From Cichorium intybus (Eukaryota > Streptophyta > Magnoliopsida > Asterales > Asteraceae), in NCBI GenBank assembly GCA_023525715.1, contig CM042016.1, positions 60,797,882-60,861,881 on the forward strand: a stretch of 64,000 nt of DNA, written 5' to 3'. Shown here in pieces: positions 33,981 to 44,409 of this stretch. The translations under genes and the position numbers were made by a program. Each line of letters begins with the position of its first letter. The stretch's first letter is position 1. The notes under the pieces were generated by a model. The model was given only the letters and a program-made list of their open reading frames with translations, ran no database searches and had not been told where the DNA came from.

Positions 33981-35352
33981 ATTCAGTACATATATCCCAA
34001 AAATAAAAGAAAAAGAAAAAATACATCAACTGCCACCTGGTGGCCTGGAGGATCCAGCCTCGTGATCGTGGGCTCTGGCTGGGAATGGTCTGGGGCGCTG
34101 ACCCTGCGCTGATGCGATCTGTAAAAGTACCTCCCCGATCTACTCAAGCTGGTCCTCAATCCTCGTGACTCTGACCTCCAGTCGGTGGATGGCCGCTGAG
34201 TCCTCCTGCGGCTGTGGCTCTGCTGGTGCTGCTGGCGCTGGTCTCCGGTGTCTCCTGCCAGGCTGAGCGTACGCTGGCTGGGGTCCTGGGGTGGCTCTGT
34301 TGGTGCCCGGATGAACTGGCATGGGCGCTGCTGCTCGATCAGCCTCATCTTCTCCAGAGCTCGCGCCGATGTGCGAGATGGAGCTAAAGCAGTCAAGGAG
34401 GCGGTAACGGGGGCGGTGAGGATCCCGTATAAACGGGCCAGGCAGGTGATGAAATACCCCCAGGCCAATGGACTGCTGGCGGATGCACCCATCGAATGGG
34501 TGGGTAGTGTGACTACGAGGGCGTAGGGAAGGTGGATGAACCTGGAGGGGTCGAGGAGAACCCAGAAAAACATCATGTCCTCCCCAGACACCTTCTCGCC
34601 CCCTCCCGCTGCATAATGGAGGTGGAGACGATACGGTGCATGAGGCGGTGGAGTGGATCACGGAGATGACATTGGACAATGGTGCCCAAACCTCCATGTT
34701 GCCAGGCCTCTCTGGCTGACCCTGAATACACGCCCCAAAAAACTGTGTGAAGTGGCGGTGCTGAAGATCCGCCGTAGTGTATAAACCGACTCGCCTCCCG
34801 AACTCCCGAAGGTTGCACTCCCTCTGTGCACCTCCCAAACGAAACCGTAAAATCCTAGAACGTGGGTCTGACACCCGAGCTACGAACTGGATAGTAGATA
34901 AGAACTCCAGTAGCAGCTCGGTGTAGACGATATCCTCCTCGGTGGCCATGATCCTGTCCCAGCCCCAGCATGTAAATGAAGCCTCCCCATGAGTGCAAGT
35001 GTGATGTAAGAATCGCTCAATCGCACCCCAAAGCCCGGCATCCCTCAAAATATCCCTATCAATGACCGTCGCCTCGAGAACCCGGCGACCAGTCAGTGCG
35101 TCTCTCATCGAACTGTACTCTACTGAACTGGCAGGTCCCTCTGGGAACTGAAGGAAAGCGTGATCTAGTCTGAACATCATCTGCACAAAAAGACATGGAG
35201 CCACAAAAAATTCTTGCATTTTTAGTCCGTTCTTCCCCACCGCACCGCGACGCGGCCCAAGAGCAAGGACGCGTCGCGGCGAGCGGCTGTTTGCAAAACC
35301 CAATTCCATTTCGCATTTTAACATGTTTAAACTCGATCCAAATACACCACAA
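33981..35352 (-). pseudogene. A ORF1: Athila ORF1-like protein
   Basis: The frame from 35324 (MLKCEMELGFANS) runs through a domain with LDHAFLQFPEG, SFTCWGWDRIMA, ELLLEFLSTIQF and RILRFRLGG, ending with a tail region. Near 34640-34700 the proper frame changes (34818-34573, then 34591-33983 with MSGEDMMFFWVLLDPSRF and the EKMRLIEQQRP segment). The pattern is that of the Athila/Arabidopsis retrotransposon ORF-1 family, whose role in the element is unclear. Element B has a similar broken copy. The start codon is not certain: an in-frame alternative lies further in at the MMFRLDH Met. Confidence 0.6.
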
Positions 35353-36086
35353 GGTAGCCTAAGTGCCGACTAACTCATCTAGGGTATCTATTTGGCGAAA
35401 CAAACACCCTATGAGTCAGCATTGGTGATTTCTAAGTTTTGAACTTTTTGAACAACTCACTCAAATTAACTACTTAATCACTAGTTTAAAAGAGTAATAG
35501 CTAGTTAGAATGACATACCATAGTAGTGCCAAGGAAATGAGCAAGAAAAAACGCGAGAATTTTTGGTGATCAGAGCTCTGAGTCGTGGTGTGTGTGAATA
35601 GTGTCGTGGCTTACCTTAATATAGGAGAAAACCAACTGATAGATTCCCGCGTCGCGCAATTGCAAGACTCGCGGCGCGCGTGTCACCAAAACAACCCCTG
35701 CGCATCGGGTTGTTTTACGAACTCGCGGCACGCAAGTAAGAAAACCGCGGCGCGGTCATTAAAACTTTCAAATTCCTCACACGACCCCACACTTGCCTTG
35801 GACCACTGGTACCTGCAATTAATGATAAGATTTTTCCTAATTAATTCTAAGAAATATAAAACCTAACCTATGACACGATGGGTTGCCTCCCAACAAGCGC
35901 TAAGTTTAACGTCTTCAGCCAGACGTGCTATTCCTACTACAGCTACGGTGGATCGTACGCCATTTGTTTCTGCTGCATTTCTACTTCCACCGTCCTTTCG
36001 CTAACCTACTGCCCCTCAAACTTTCCTGGGTCGAATGGCTTGTTGGTTCTCCTGTTGCTGCCCAGTTGCTGCTTTCTGATTAACTC
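35353..36086 (-). promoter_or_regulatory. A internal CpG-rich promoter-like module
   Basis: Between the two ORFs lie CpG-rich repeats (CCGCGTCGCGCA at about 35647, CTCGCGGCGCGCG at 35669, ACCGCGGCGCGGT at 35744). On the minus strand a TATA-like CTATATTAAG (35615-35624) follows. The LTR upstream region has the same arrangement of CpG motifs and TATA. B repeats it (51303-51440). It may drive ORF1 separately. Confidence 0.45.
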
Positions 36087-37151
36087 CTATGAATGCTTGG
36101 AGGTAGCTTTGAACCTCCAAGCTCGGTCCTTCCTTCCATATCTCTTCAAAATCACTGGCTTGACGTGAAGCGCACCCAGTGCCACTTCCAGTAGTTGTTT
36201 CACACCTCGATTGCTATTGTCTCGCATGCTATCTTCAGGTTGCAATTTTGGTTTGCAATACCAATAAAAATTTTCCAATCGAATGGAATCGGAAGGCAAC
36301 ATATCAGGATGCTTCCATATATCCTCATCGATGGTATTGATCACATCTAATTTTCCATTCATGAATGGATCATGAGTGGTGATAAAATCATGTTTTCTAT
36401 TTTCAAATATTAACTCGTCAGCATCAACTTCTTGGTCATCGTCCAACAGGTGGATCGGAACCAAGAGTGAGTGACTTATTTGATCTGATGGTGGTACAAA
36501 GTCACCCATCATCAGATCCTTACTTTCAAATTTCTCAAAATTTTCAAAAATTTCAGGAATTGTTGGGCTGGGGTCTGTACTGTCACTTACAGCCTCCTCC
36601 TCAACATCCTCATCAACCAGATTATTTGGTGATGGTATGGATTCACTCATCACCAGCTCGATATTATCAACATTTTCAAAAACATCAAAAGCTGTGGAGT
36701 CAGAGGTAGCATTGTCACCTACAACGTCTTCCTCAAAAACATTTTCGACCCTCTCAGTGGTCTCTTGACTTTCCCACGGTGTATGCCCTTCCATCACATA
36801 TTCAGGTGATGCAAGTTCACACACATTATTATTGGTATGAAAACCACTCGCCTCCGGTTCTGGCGAAGGTGGCGAACATTTCCAACTTTCCTCTAACCAA
36901 TCTAAAGAAGCTTGCAATCTTAAAAGAGCATCAGCCTGGTCCTTCTGTTCTTGGTGAGTATTATACCAGAGTACCCAAAGTTGGGCCCAATTTGCAGAAT
37001 TTTCAGGTTGAGATGACTCCTCGGTCCGCCATCCATTGTCATCGGGTGATCCGTTGTAGCAATCATCCTTGTAATAGGTGTCGGCCGGATTTTCATAATA
37101 CTCATAATACTGATCTGGGTACATGTAATCACCGATTATAAGGATGTACAC
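36087..37151 (-). CDS. A ORF-N: acidic unrecognised protein next to the PBS
   Basis: An intact frame of 354 codons starts 83 bases after the PBS (MYILIIGDYMYPDQYYE...). The body is rich in Glu, Asp, Ser and Asn (for example VDEDVEEEAVSD). It ends with an LHVKPVILKRYGRK block and RAWRFKATSKHS. B carries a 340-codon homologue with the same order (52911-51889), so the ORF is under some constraint or is young. No zinc knuckle or protease motif is seen, and I do not recognise it. A start at the second Met (MYPDQYY) is possible. Confidence 0.55.
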   Translation of the reverse strand: MYILIIGDYMYPDQYYEYYENPADTYYKDDCYNGSPDDNGWRTEESSQPENSANWAQLWVLWYNTHQEQKDQADALLRLQASLDWLEESWKCSPPSPEPEASGFHTNNNVCELASPEYVMEGHTPWESQETTERVENVFEEDVVGDNATSDSTAFDVFENVDNIELVMSESIPSPNNLVDEDVEEEAVSDSTDPSPTIPEIFENFEKFESKDLMMGDFVPPSDQISHSLLVPIHLLDDDQEVDADELIFENRKHDFITTHDPFMNGKLDVINTIDEDIWKHPDMLPSDSIRLENFYWYCKPKLQPEDSMRDNSNRGVKQLLEVALGALHVKPVILKRYGRKDRAWRFKATSKHS

Positions 37152-37233
37152 ATACCAAGAATAAGCAAACTAAAATCAAACATCAAAAAATCAGAAGCTA
37201 AGTCCTACAGATCACCTAATCTAAGCGCACAGC

Positions 37234-37251
37234 TCCCCGGCAACGGCGCCA
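37234..37251 (-). other. A primer binding site (tRNA-Asp type)
   Basis: On the minus strand TGGCGCCGTTGCCGGGGA begins five bases after the LTR. It matches the 3' end of plant tRNA-Asp, the primer of Athila-like elements. Confidence 0.88.
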
Positions 37252-37256
37252 AAATT

Positions 37257-38375
37257 TGACACGCCTAGGTCGTCGTGCGGTCAAAAATAAGAAAAACCTA
37301 ACACACACACTAGCACAGTGGTAGTCAGGGTCGATCCGCAGGAGCTTCGTGGTTAGACCAGATGACAGATTACCAACTTGTAGTGTCACGCTACAGTCGG
37401 AGGACCTAGTTTCTAAGTTCTCAACTACTAATATCCAAAACCAATAACCAAACAAAGTCAAGCCAAGCATAAGCTAAACTCAACTCAAACAAGCCTAGTT
37501 ACTTTTTGAAATCAGAAGTGCATCTCTGAATCAGAAGCAATCAAAGGCATCCAAAACATCCAAACAAAACAAGGTATAAACTAAACCAATAGCTATAGTC
37601 CAACTGAACAGTTACTGGCCAAAGTTCAATACCTAAAGCTAACCTAGTTGGCTACTGATTTCAGCAAGGGAAACAGTCCTAAACAAGGTCAAAATAACAT
37701 CCAAACACAATCCAAACAAACACAATCAAACATAAGCATCAAAACACCGAAAAACTAAGATTAACAGTAACCAAATGATTTTCATTAACCAAAACCGAAT
37801 TCCAGTGGTCCAATACAGTAACCAATGATATGAAACAGAAAACTAAAGTGCTCGAAGTCAGTAGTTGTCACTCCCAAAGACCTTAGCTACAAATGCTACT
37901 TGCTACTAAAAGGAAATTAAATTATAAAACCTGAAATGCCAAAAGATGGTTGCTAAAAACGAATTCTTGGAGTCAAAGAACCTCTACGGTCGATTTTTCA
38001 CCGGTGTTTTGCTCGGGTTTTCGGCTGGAAATGCCTCTACTTATAGTTGCAATTTTCCCACAGCCGCGCCGTGCAAATGAGGATTCCGCGGTGCGCGTCC
38101 TTATCAGATCCCGTTTTCTCGGCATTTGAATGTGTTCCACCGCCTTTGACCCGCGTCGCGCGTGCTTGATTCCGCGGCGCGTGTACGTGTTTTCCTGATT
38201 TTATCTTCTTTTCCAAACTTTCTCCAATTTGTACGCTTTTAGTCCCTGTTTTCATTATTTTCTTCCAAACAAGTCCTGGCACGAAAAGTGAGAATACCAA
38301 GATATATCTGATATAATTTCATCAAGAATAGGGCTCAACAATGCCTAAAATATGTAATATCGCTGGGCGTTGTGA
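37257..38375 (-). repeat. A 5' LTR
   Basis: 1,119 bp, starting TGACACGCCTAGG in window orientation. It ends near GGGCGTTGTGA; the last bases vary from the TGTCA of other copies. CpG-rich motifs (38060-38185) and a TATA box in the same order as in C. Confidence 0.88.
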
Positions 38376-38815
38376 AAAACACACGTGATAAATATAACCC
38401 TAGCACAACCCAAGTTGTAGCCCACAGCCCGAAACCCTATTCGAATCTTTCAGCCCAAAAGTCAGACCTCAATCCTTTTAGCCCAAACTCAAACCAATCA
38501 GCCCACCCTCAATCAAAACAAATTGGACCCAATGATTAAGCAAATTCAAACCCAAAATCCGTCTAACCCATGTCAAATTTAAACCCAAAATTTTAAAACA
38601 AATCTGAAGTATTTTTCGAGAGGGAGTTTTGAATTAATTTTTGCAGATCAAGCGCGTTCTCGTGACCATTTGACATTTTATGATCTCGTCGATCATAAAA
38701 GGGGGAGATTGTTTGATATTTAGTCATTCGAGAAGATTGCCAAAGATTATTATTCATGCGTTTCTTGATTCGCTGCCTATGCCAGATCATCCATTCCGAT
38801 ATTTGAGAGGGAAAT
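38376..38815 (+). other. E tail: non-coding region with purine tracts before its 3' LTR
   Basis: No gene. It holds two purine tracts, AAAAGGGGGAGAT near 38697-38709 and GAGAGGGAAAT near 38806-38814, the second directly before the LTR start. Extra purine tracts upstream of the true one are a known Sirevirus trait. Confidence 0.55.
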
Positions 38816-38954
38816 TGTTAGGTGCAAAGTTCTACATGGCGACATTAGGAAGGCCCACTTATGTTTGTGGGCTTGTGCATTGGGCTTATTAGCTATAAGA
38901 CTATAAATAGTGTTTTATTCATTACTTTATAGTTAATGAATGTAGAGGGAGCAT
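38816..38954 (+). repeat. E 3' LTR, truncated
   Basis: The first 139 bases match 28717-28870. The rest is cut off by the LTR of G at 38955. Confidence 0.75.
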
Positions 38955-40762
38955 TGAAACACCATCGCTTAAGGCTTTTCATAAAACATCATTTTAACCC
39001 ATGGTTTATCATCATTATTCTAAAATCGTCCTTAAGTGAAAACTTTAATTTCAACATCTTCAAAATAAGTCATTTTGGTTCAAACCGTTTTAAAACACAT
39101 GGGATTTATTGAGAAATAATTCGGGGTTTAAGTTGCGGGAAACATCATTTGGTCCCATTTTAGATAAACATTTTAGTTTATAAAGTAGCGAGGTTGTTAC
39201 AATTCAAATACCATTACACAGCTTAAATGAAACCACACAAACCGTGGCCTTCTAAATATTCGGCTCTTCTAAAGTCATCAAAACTCCTCAACCTGAGTAC
39301 ACATCAAAACAAGTTAGGCAATTGAAATGCCTAGTGAGTTTACCCGAGGTTGACCCATTCAGAGTGGGCAGTGAACTACCACACTCGGAAACCACCAAAA
39401 ATAGTTTTGACACACTCAAAGGTTGTTTAAAACATCATAAGGATTTACTCAAAATAGATAGTTATGATATGCAAATCTAATGCATGATGCAACTATCCCA
39501 AACCTCTATCCATCTCATAACACTATAACAAAATGAAGCTAATGCAACCCCGATAAAATGTTGCATTAAGCATAGTAAAGGTTGTATTATGCCTAGAGCC
39601 CATAGCTGCATCAGATGGAGTTGCCTTATACCTAAAGAAACTTTTTTGTAACTTTTTTGTTAGAAATTGCAACCTTTCTTGGAAGAGTTGCACGTATTCT
39701 TCAAATGCAACCCTTTTTTAGTGCAACCTTTTTTCATGCAAATGCAACTTTTTTAAAGTTCAAATGCAACCTTTTGTATACTTAAATGCAACCATTTTAA
39801 CAGTTTATTTAAAAGAATGCAACCATCTCTACAATAAAATGCAACTTTTATTATGATTTAGTAAAGAAATGCAACCTTCTCTATATTATTTATAACCTTT
39901 ATTGTAATTTTTGTTATAACAAATGCAACTTTGTTTACACTCAAATGCAACCTTTTTGAATTTTCTATTGCTAATACAATATTATTTTATTACAATTGGC
40001 GCATTATTGTTTCAAGCACTACATTGATATTAATATGCATTACTAATTCGATTGCACCATAACAATTAATAATATAAATATCATAGATAATTTTGTGTCC
40101 AAGTTTAACATATATGTCCAACTTTAACAATTAATAATATAAATATCATAGATAAATTTGTCAATTACAACGATAGAAAGTATTAAAAAACATCCTATGC
40201 ATGTCCTTTCTTTCAAGTTAGGTGGTTTTTGCGCCACTCATAAGCCATAATCCCAAAACAAAGCCGCCTACAACATATAGATGAAAATAAATAATGAAAT
40301 GAAATAAGAAGTTAAATAGAATTGTAACCAAAGAATTACAAAGGTAATGAGTAATAAATCAATTTTCATAACAAAAAGGCAAATGATTTGCTATCTAAAA
40401 ACTGGTTATCTAATGCTTTCCTTATTAACAAAAAACTGGTAATCTAATGCTTTAATTATTAACAAAAAAAGGTTGGAACTTGATTTGCTGTCAAAAACCA
40501 CAATATGAGGATTTTCTTATTTAATTTAGTTTAACTTTTCAGAACTTAAATATGGGATGAAATTATTCAAATGAAGTCCTTCAAATCAAATGCTTGCTAA
40601 GGAATATATCCATATGAGCATGTATTCTATAAAAAACACCTTTTTACACTTTAACACGGTTATATTGACATCCTTTCCGCCTCAATAAAAATTGTCCATA
40701 AAATCAAATCAAATATGGTATAAGTTAGTGAAAAAGATTTAAGACCTTTTTAATGATCTCAC

Positions 40763-41387
40763 CTCATCGGAGCTTCATCAACATGATCCTTTTCTGTTTG
40801 TCATATCGAGGAGCAACACTATGATAAGTTTCTTCCAAACTGTCTATCTAAAAACAGATTTTAAAAACTCAGTGTTAGTTCTTTTTATTTATATAGTTTT
40901 ACTTTATGTGGTTGCTCAAAACTTTGTGACTAGCTGATTAATGATGATCTCGTGCACCCTTGTGTTATCCTTAATAGAACATCTAGACTGCAAATTTACA
41001 TAATGATTATGCTAGATATTTAGAAATGAAAATTATACATGTAATAAAGTTGATTAAAATATGGGATTGACCTAACTTGCAGATTGCATTAATTTCATCG
41101 AAAATGATCACATGCAAGTCACTTTGATCCCCTAGAAAAGATTCAACAAAACAGTAACAAAATTTTATAATATTTGAGATTTTATTCATTTAATCATACC
41201 TCATGATTTTTTATCTTCTTCAGCATCAACCAATAAGTCGCTTACATAAATGTGAATATGAATTATGACATGTTGATAGGACATAACTTGCTTGCCACGT
41301 GTGGAGGGAAAACCCTAGAAGCAAAAGCTTACTTTTAAGCATGGTATGGTATGACTCTCTTGACTTACCAGTAATAAACTCGCATGC
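40763..41387 (-). pseudogene. Captured NSF (SEC18-type AAA ATPase) D1-domain fragment with introns
   Basis: NSF takes apart SNARE complexes after membrane fusion. Minus-strand exons: 41387-41369 (ACEFIT, like the AEF block); 41314-41200 (VFPPHVASKL, then after an internal deletion VSDLLVDAEEDKKS); 41131-41077 (GDQSDLHVIIFDEINAICK, the Walker B motif); 40987 to about 40918 (SRCSIKDNTRVHEI...NQLVTK); 40843-40763 (VLLLDMTNRK and, shifted, VDEAPMR). Introns of 54, 68 and 89-odd bases carry GT and AG ends, and the codon phase fits across the 68-base intron. Stops and shifts make it a pseudogene. Gene order is kept, so genomic DNA, not cDNA, was captured. Confidence 0.82.
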
Positions 41388-41751
41388 CTGGTATGAACAA
41401 GTTACATTAATTTTCAATTTAAAGTTTGAACAAGTTAATAACATAGCATATATATGAGCTTTCTCCAAAAATAAGTGGGAACTTAAAAAAAATAACATCT
41501 AGGTAATGGGGTATTCAACTATTAAACAAATCAGGACATGGAGAATTAGGGCTATCACCTTCTTGCTGGAGTTGTGCCAGATTATTTCCTCAGAAAGCCA
41601 TTATGGTGATGTAGGGATATTATTGAGAATACATCCACCAAGATCCTCTCCAGACTAACACTTGATAATTATCTTTAGCAAGATTTTAAAATCAAATTTA
41701 AATGTCATGGAAAAAATGTAGAAAAGCACTTGTACTCTATCATACAATAAA

Positions 41752-41794
41752 AAAAGTCTCTTGGAAATTGTCCAAAAATTAAAATGTTCGAATC
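41752..41794. repeat. 43-bp segment identical to 31885-31927
   Basis: Exact match of 43 bases in an otherwise unrelated context inside the CACTA element. It is probably the template, or shares a template, for the filler at 31885. Confidence 0.8.
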
Positions 41795-41804
41795 AGTTAC
41801 TTAC

Positions 41805-41861
41805 CTCTAACATTCCTACGGGTAAATAATGGTATGATTCCACAGCTTGATTAACCGCCAT
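41805..41861 (-). other. Exon-like block with start codon and splice donor in the CACTA element
   Basis: On the minus strand ATG opens 19 codons (MAVNQAVESYHYLPVGMLE) that run into a good donor (GTAAGT). It lies upstream of the NSF-like exons, so it could serve as first exon of a chimeric transcript. I do not recognise the peptide, and it is not the NSF N-terminus. Confidence 0.3.
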
Positions 41862-41984
41862 GTAAAGTGGTGGAATCATGTAAGAAAGCGAGGAGTGGAT
41901 AATCTTTCAATTAGATATGAATCAGTTGTAAAGTGGTGGAGTTATGTCAGAAACATAGTCGATCAGCAATTAGATATGAATCAG
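41861..41984. repeat. Two-copy tandem repeat, 66-bp period, in the CACTA element
   Basis: TGTAAAGTGGTGGA starts at 41861 and again at 41927; both units end in CAATTAGATATGAATCAG. A similar, poorer duplication lies at about 42141-42237 (GGAATCAGAAAT). Confidence 0.7.
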
Positions 41985-43739
41985 AGCAAAAATGAGTTTC
42001 AATTACATTAATCTGTGAACCGGAATCAATTACTTTTAAGAAAGTTTCAATAATTCGTGAATATGAATCTGAATATAAGTTTTAGAAAGGAAGAATGAAG
42101 CAGAATCAGAAATCATATTTAATTTACCGGTGATCTAAGCTTTACCAGTGTTTGAGGACGGAATCAGAAATAAGGACGGCGGCACAGCTTTATCGGTGTT
42201 TGACGACGAAATCAGAAATCAGACAGGCATGCAGCTTTACAATCGAGGTTTTCGATTTCAGTGAGCAAACTGACCACCAAGATTGGTGGTGGAGCAATTC
42301 TACGTTGACGGGGTGCGTAGCTTCACAATTAGGAAGTGATTTAGGGTTCGTTATCTTGGAGAGTGAGACTAGAGAGAATGAAAGATGCGATTGTGAGATG
42401 TGGGAAGCGGGAAGAAAACTAGGGCCGAAAAGTTCTTTTATGATTTTGATATTTTAATTCTTTTTTGACTTTTGTTTATTGATTTGAACTTAATAAGACC
42501 ACCTAGAACCGTTTTGACAGATTTTGACTAATCATCCCCTAGCCTTACCGACTAGCACTAATCATAGATGGGTTGTTATTTTCAATAACATTTGCAACTT
42601 TTCAATAAAAAAGGTTGTGTCATATATTTAATGCAACTTTTATCGTCATAAAGTTGCATTAGAAGTAAATGCAATTGATAATAAAAAAGTTGCATTAGCC
42701 TTATTTTGTGGTAGTGTAAAAGTCCAACTCACCACAATGGCACCTACCTAAGTTCACAAATGACACACACAAAGCATATCACTCGATTCCCGTATAGGTT
42801 AAACTAGAACTAGTGGCCATCACACTAGCCCCATAAGGGTTAGCAACTCCCTCATGCGGTTCCCTATTATCGGGAACAATTCCACAAACATCTTTTGAGG
42901 GCCCATCCTAACCCTCTATGTGGAATAATCGTCATCAAGGTGGCTATTTTAGCCCATCATCTTTAAGGTCGTCATAAGGTTCACACGGTCAATCCCATCC
43001 TATATGAAATGCAATGCATAAATAGGATGCTTAAAACATTTTTCAAAACATAATCATAATCTTTAATTGAAAACATCTTTAGAAACTAATTTTCATACAA
43101 TACACAAGTAGTAATCATATAACACATTGCACATAATAACATGCATGAAAAGTAATTGATAACACACACAAAAGATAGTGGGAAGGATGTGTACTCCCGA
43201 TAAACTCGTCCAAGGTCAACCAACGAGTTAACACTAACTCCACAAAAGGTTGATGCATTTGTAGGCTCTTCTAGACATCGACTCATCCATACAAATCCTC
43301 CTAGTTGAGTGATAACTCAAGTCCGTAGTCTCACTTCCAAGTCATTACAATATGCCTCCTTCCTACAAGACAAGAATGGAAGGTGTCATACTCGTTTCCT
43401 TTTAAAGTTGCACTATATTTACTTCTTTTAATCTAAGAAGAAACCATCATCCACCATCCCAAAATGAAGTCCTTGACTCTGTAATATAAGGAAAATCTTA
43501 GTTAAAACATCCCAAAGTTTGGCATTAAAACAAGGTACCAAGGCCAGATCCATTGAGTTAAAAACTCCAAAATGATGAAAATATGAAAAACCCTCTAACA
43601 CGGGTCGTGCTCCCTGACACGGGCCGGGTTCAGACCCAGCAGATTGCACAGACCCTTTTACACGGGACGTGTTCTGCAACACGGGTCGTGTATCAGGTGA
43701 TGTAGCTTCATTTTTGCTCATTTTCATTTTCACTCCCTT

Positions 43740-44409
43740 TCTACATGTAGGGCTGTAAACGAACCGAACGAACACGAACGGAGGCTTGTTCATGGTTGTT
43801 TGTTTAACTTTAAACGATAAACGAACACAAACAATTAAACGAACAAACGTTTGTGTTCGTGTTCGTTCGTTAAGAATTTTAATTTGTTCGTGTTCGTTTA
43901 TGTTTGTTTGTTTAGTTCATTAACGAACATAAATGAACATAAATAAGTACAAACAAACACACAAAAATGAACACAAATAAATTTAAACAAACACACATAC
44001 CCACGATAAAATCATTCACAAAATATAGATTATAGATTACATATCTTAACATTAGATATCATCAACAAACTTCATAAATCACACGATAAAATCATTCACA
44101 AAATACAGACTATAGATTAGATATCTTAAAAGTAAATATTATCAACAAACTTCAAAAACCACATGCTTTTAAATGTTATTAACCAACATCAAAAAACCAA
44201 CTTCCTTATAAAGGTTAGTAACTTCAAATGAATGAACATAAATGAACGAACGTTCACGAAAGTAAATGAACGAACGGGTGCATTGTTCGTGTTCATTCGT
44301 ATAACTAAACGAACGAGATATTTTGTTCATGTTCGTTCGTTTACTAAATAAACGAACATAAACGAACTTCCCGTCGAACGTCCAGTTCGTTTACAGCCCT
44401 ATATACATG
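43740..44409. mobile_element. hAT-type MITE, 654 bp
   Basis: The element is 43748-44401 with perfect 17-base terminal repeats TAGGGCTGTAAACGAAC. The flanks TCTACATG (43740-43747) and TATACATG (44402-44409) look like an 8-bp duplication with one change. The ends are full of GTTCGTTCG/CGAACGAAC subrepeats that make the element strongly self-complementary. No ORF. The right LTR of G lacks it (near 55985-56020), though the sequence there also differs by an indel. Confidence 0.75.

Larger units (their letters stand above)
31948..38375 (-). mobile_element. Element A: Athila-like non-autonomous LTR retrotransposon
   Basis: On the minus strand the order is 5' LTR (38375-37257), PBS for tRNA-Asp, an acidic ORF, an internal promoter-like module, the Athila ORF1-like ORF, a non-coding tail, PPT and 3' LTR (33016-31948, outer 38 bp lost). 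It lacks protease, reverse transcriptase and integrase, so it must be moved by a helper. Element B has the same plan. LTR pairs are close in sequence. Confidence 0.8.
28717..38954 (+). mobile_element. Element E: LTR retrotransposon with unrecognised ORFs, split by element A
   Basis: The LTR-like start TGTTGGGTGCAAAG (28717) recurs as TGTTAGGTGCAAAG at 38816, after a purine tract. A PBS follows the first copy. The 3' LTR is cut after 139 bp by element G. Between them lie two small ORFs, about 1.6 kb of non-coding sequence, element A (31948-38375) and a 0.44 kb tail. Without A the element would be some 3.8 kb and has no pol, so it is non-autonomous. Confidence 0.68.
39518..42719. mobile_element. 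Non-autonomous CACTA (CMC/En-Spm) transposon, 3.2 kb, with captured NSF gene fragment
   Basis: The element is 39521-42716, flanked by the 3-bp duplication TAA (39518-39520 and 42717-42719). Ends are CACTATAACAAAATG... and its complement ...TTTTGTGGTAGTG; 24 of 28 terminal bases match. Subterminal AAATGCAACCTTTT-like repeats (39540-39960) and GTTGCATT repeats (42590-42700) are typical of CACTA. No transposase ORF is seen. The interior (40200-42460) holds host-derived sequence, including five NSF-like exons. The right LTR of G lacks this sequence; B's insertion removed that part, so the empty site cannot be read there. Confidence 0.85.

Noticed and set aside
39540..39960. Repeated AAATGCAACC units as a possible CRISPR-like or satellite array
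   Set aside because: Spacing is irregular and the repeats also lie near the other end of the CACTA element in inverted form, which is the normal subterminal repeat pattern.
43740..44409. The GTTCG-rich element as a Helitron or foldback remnant
   Set aside because: It has matching terminal inverted repeats and an 8-bp target duplication, which Helitrons lack.
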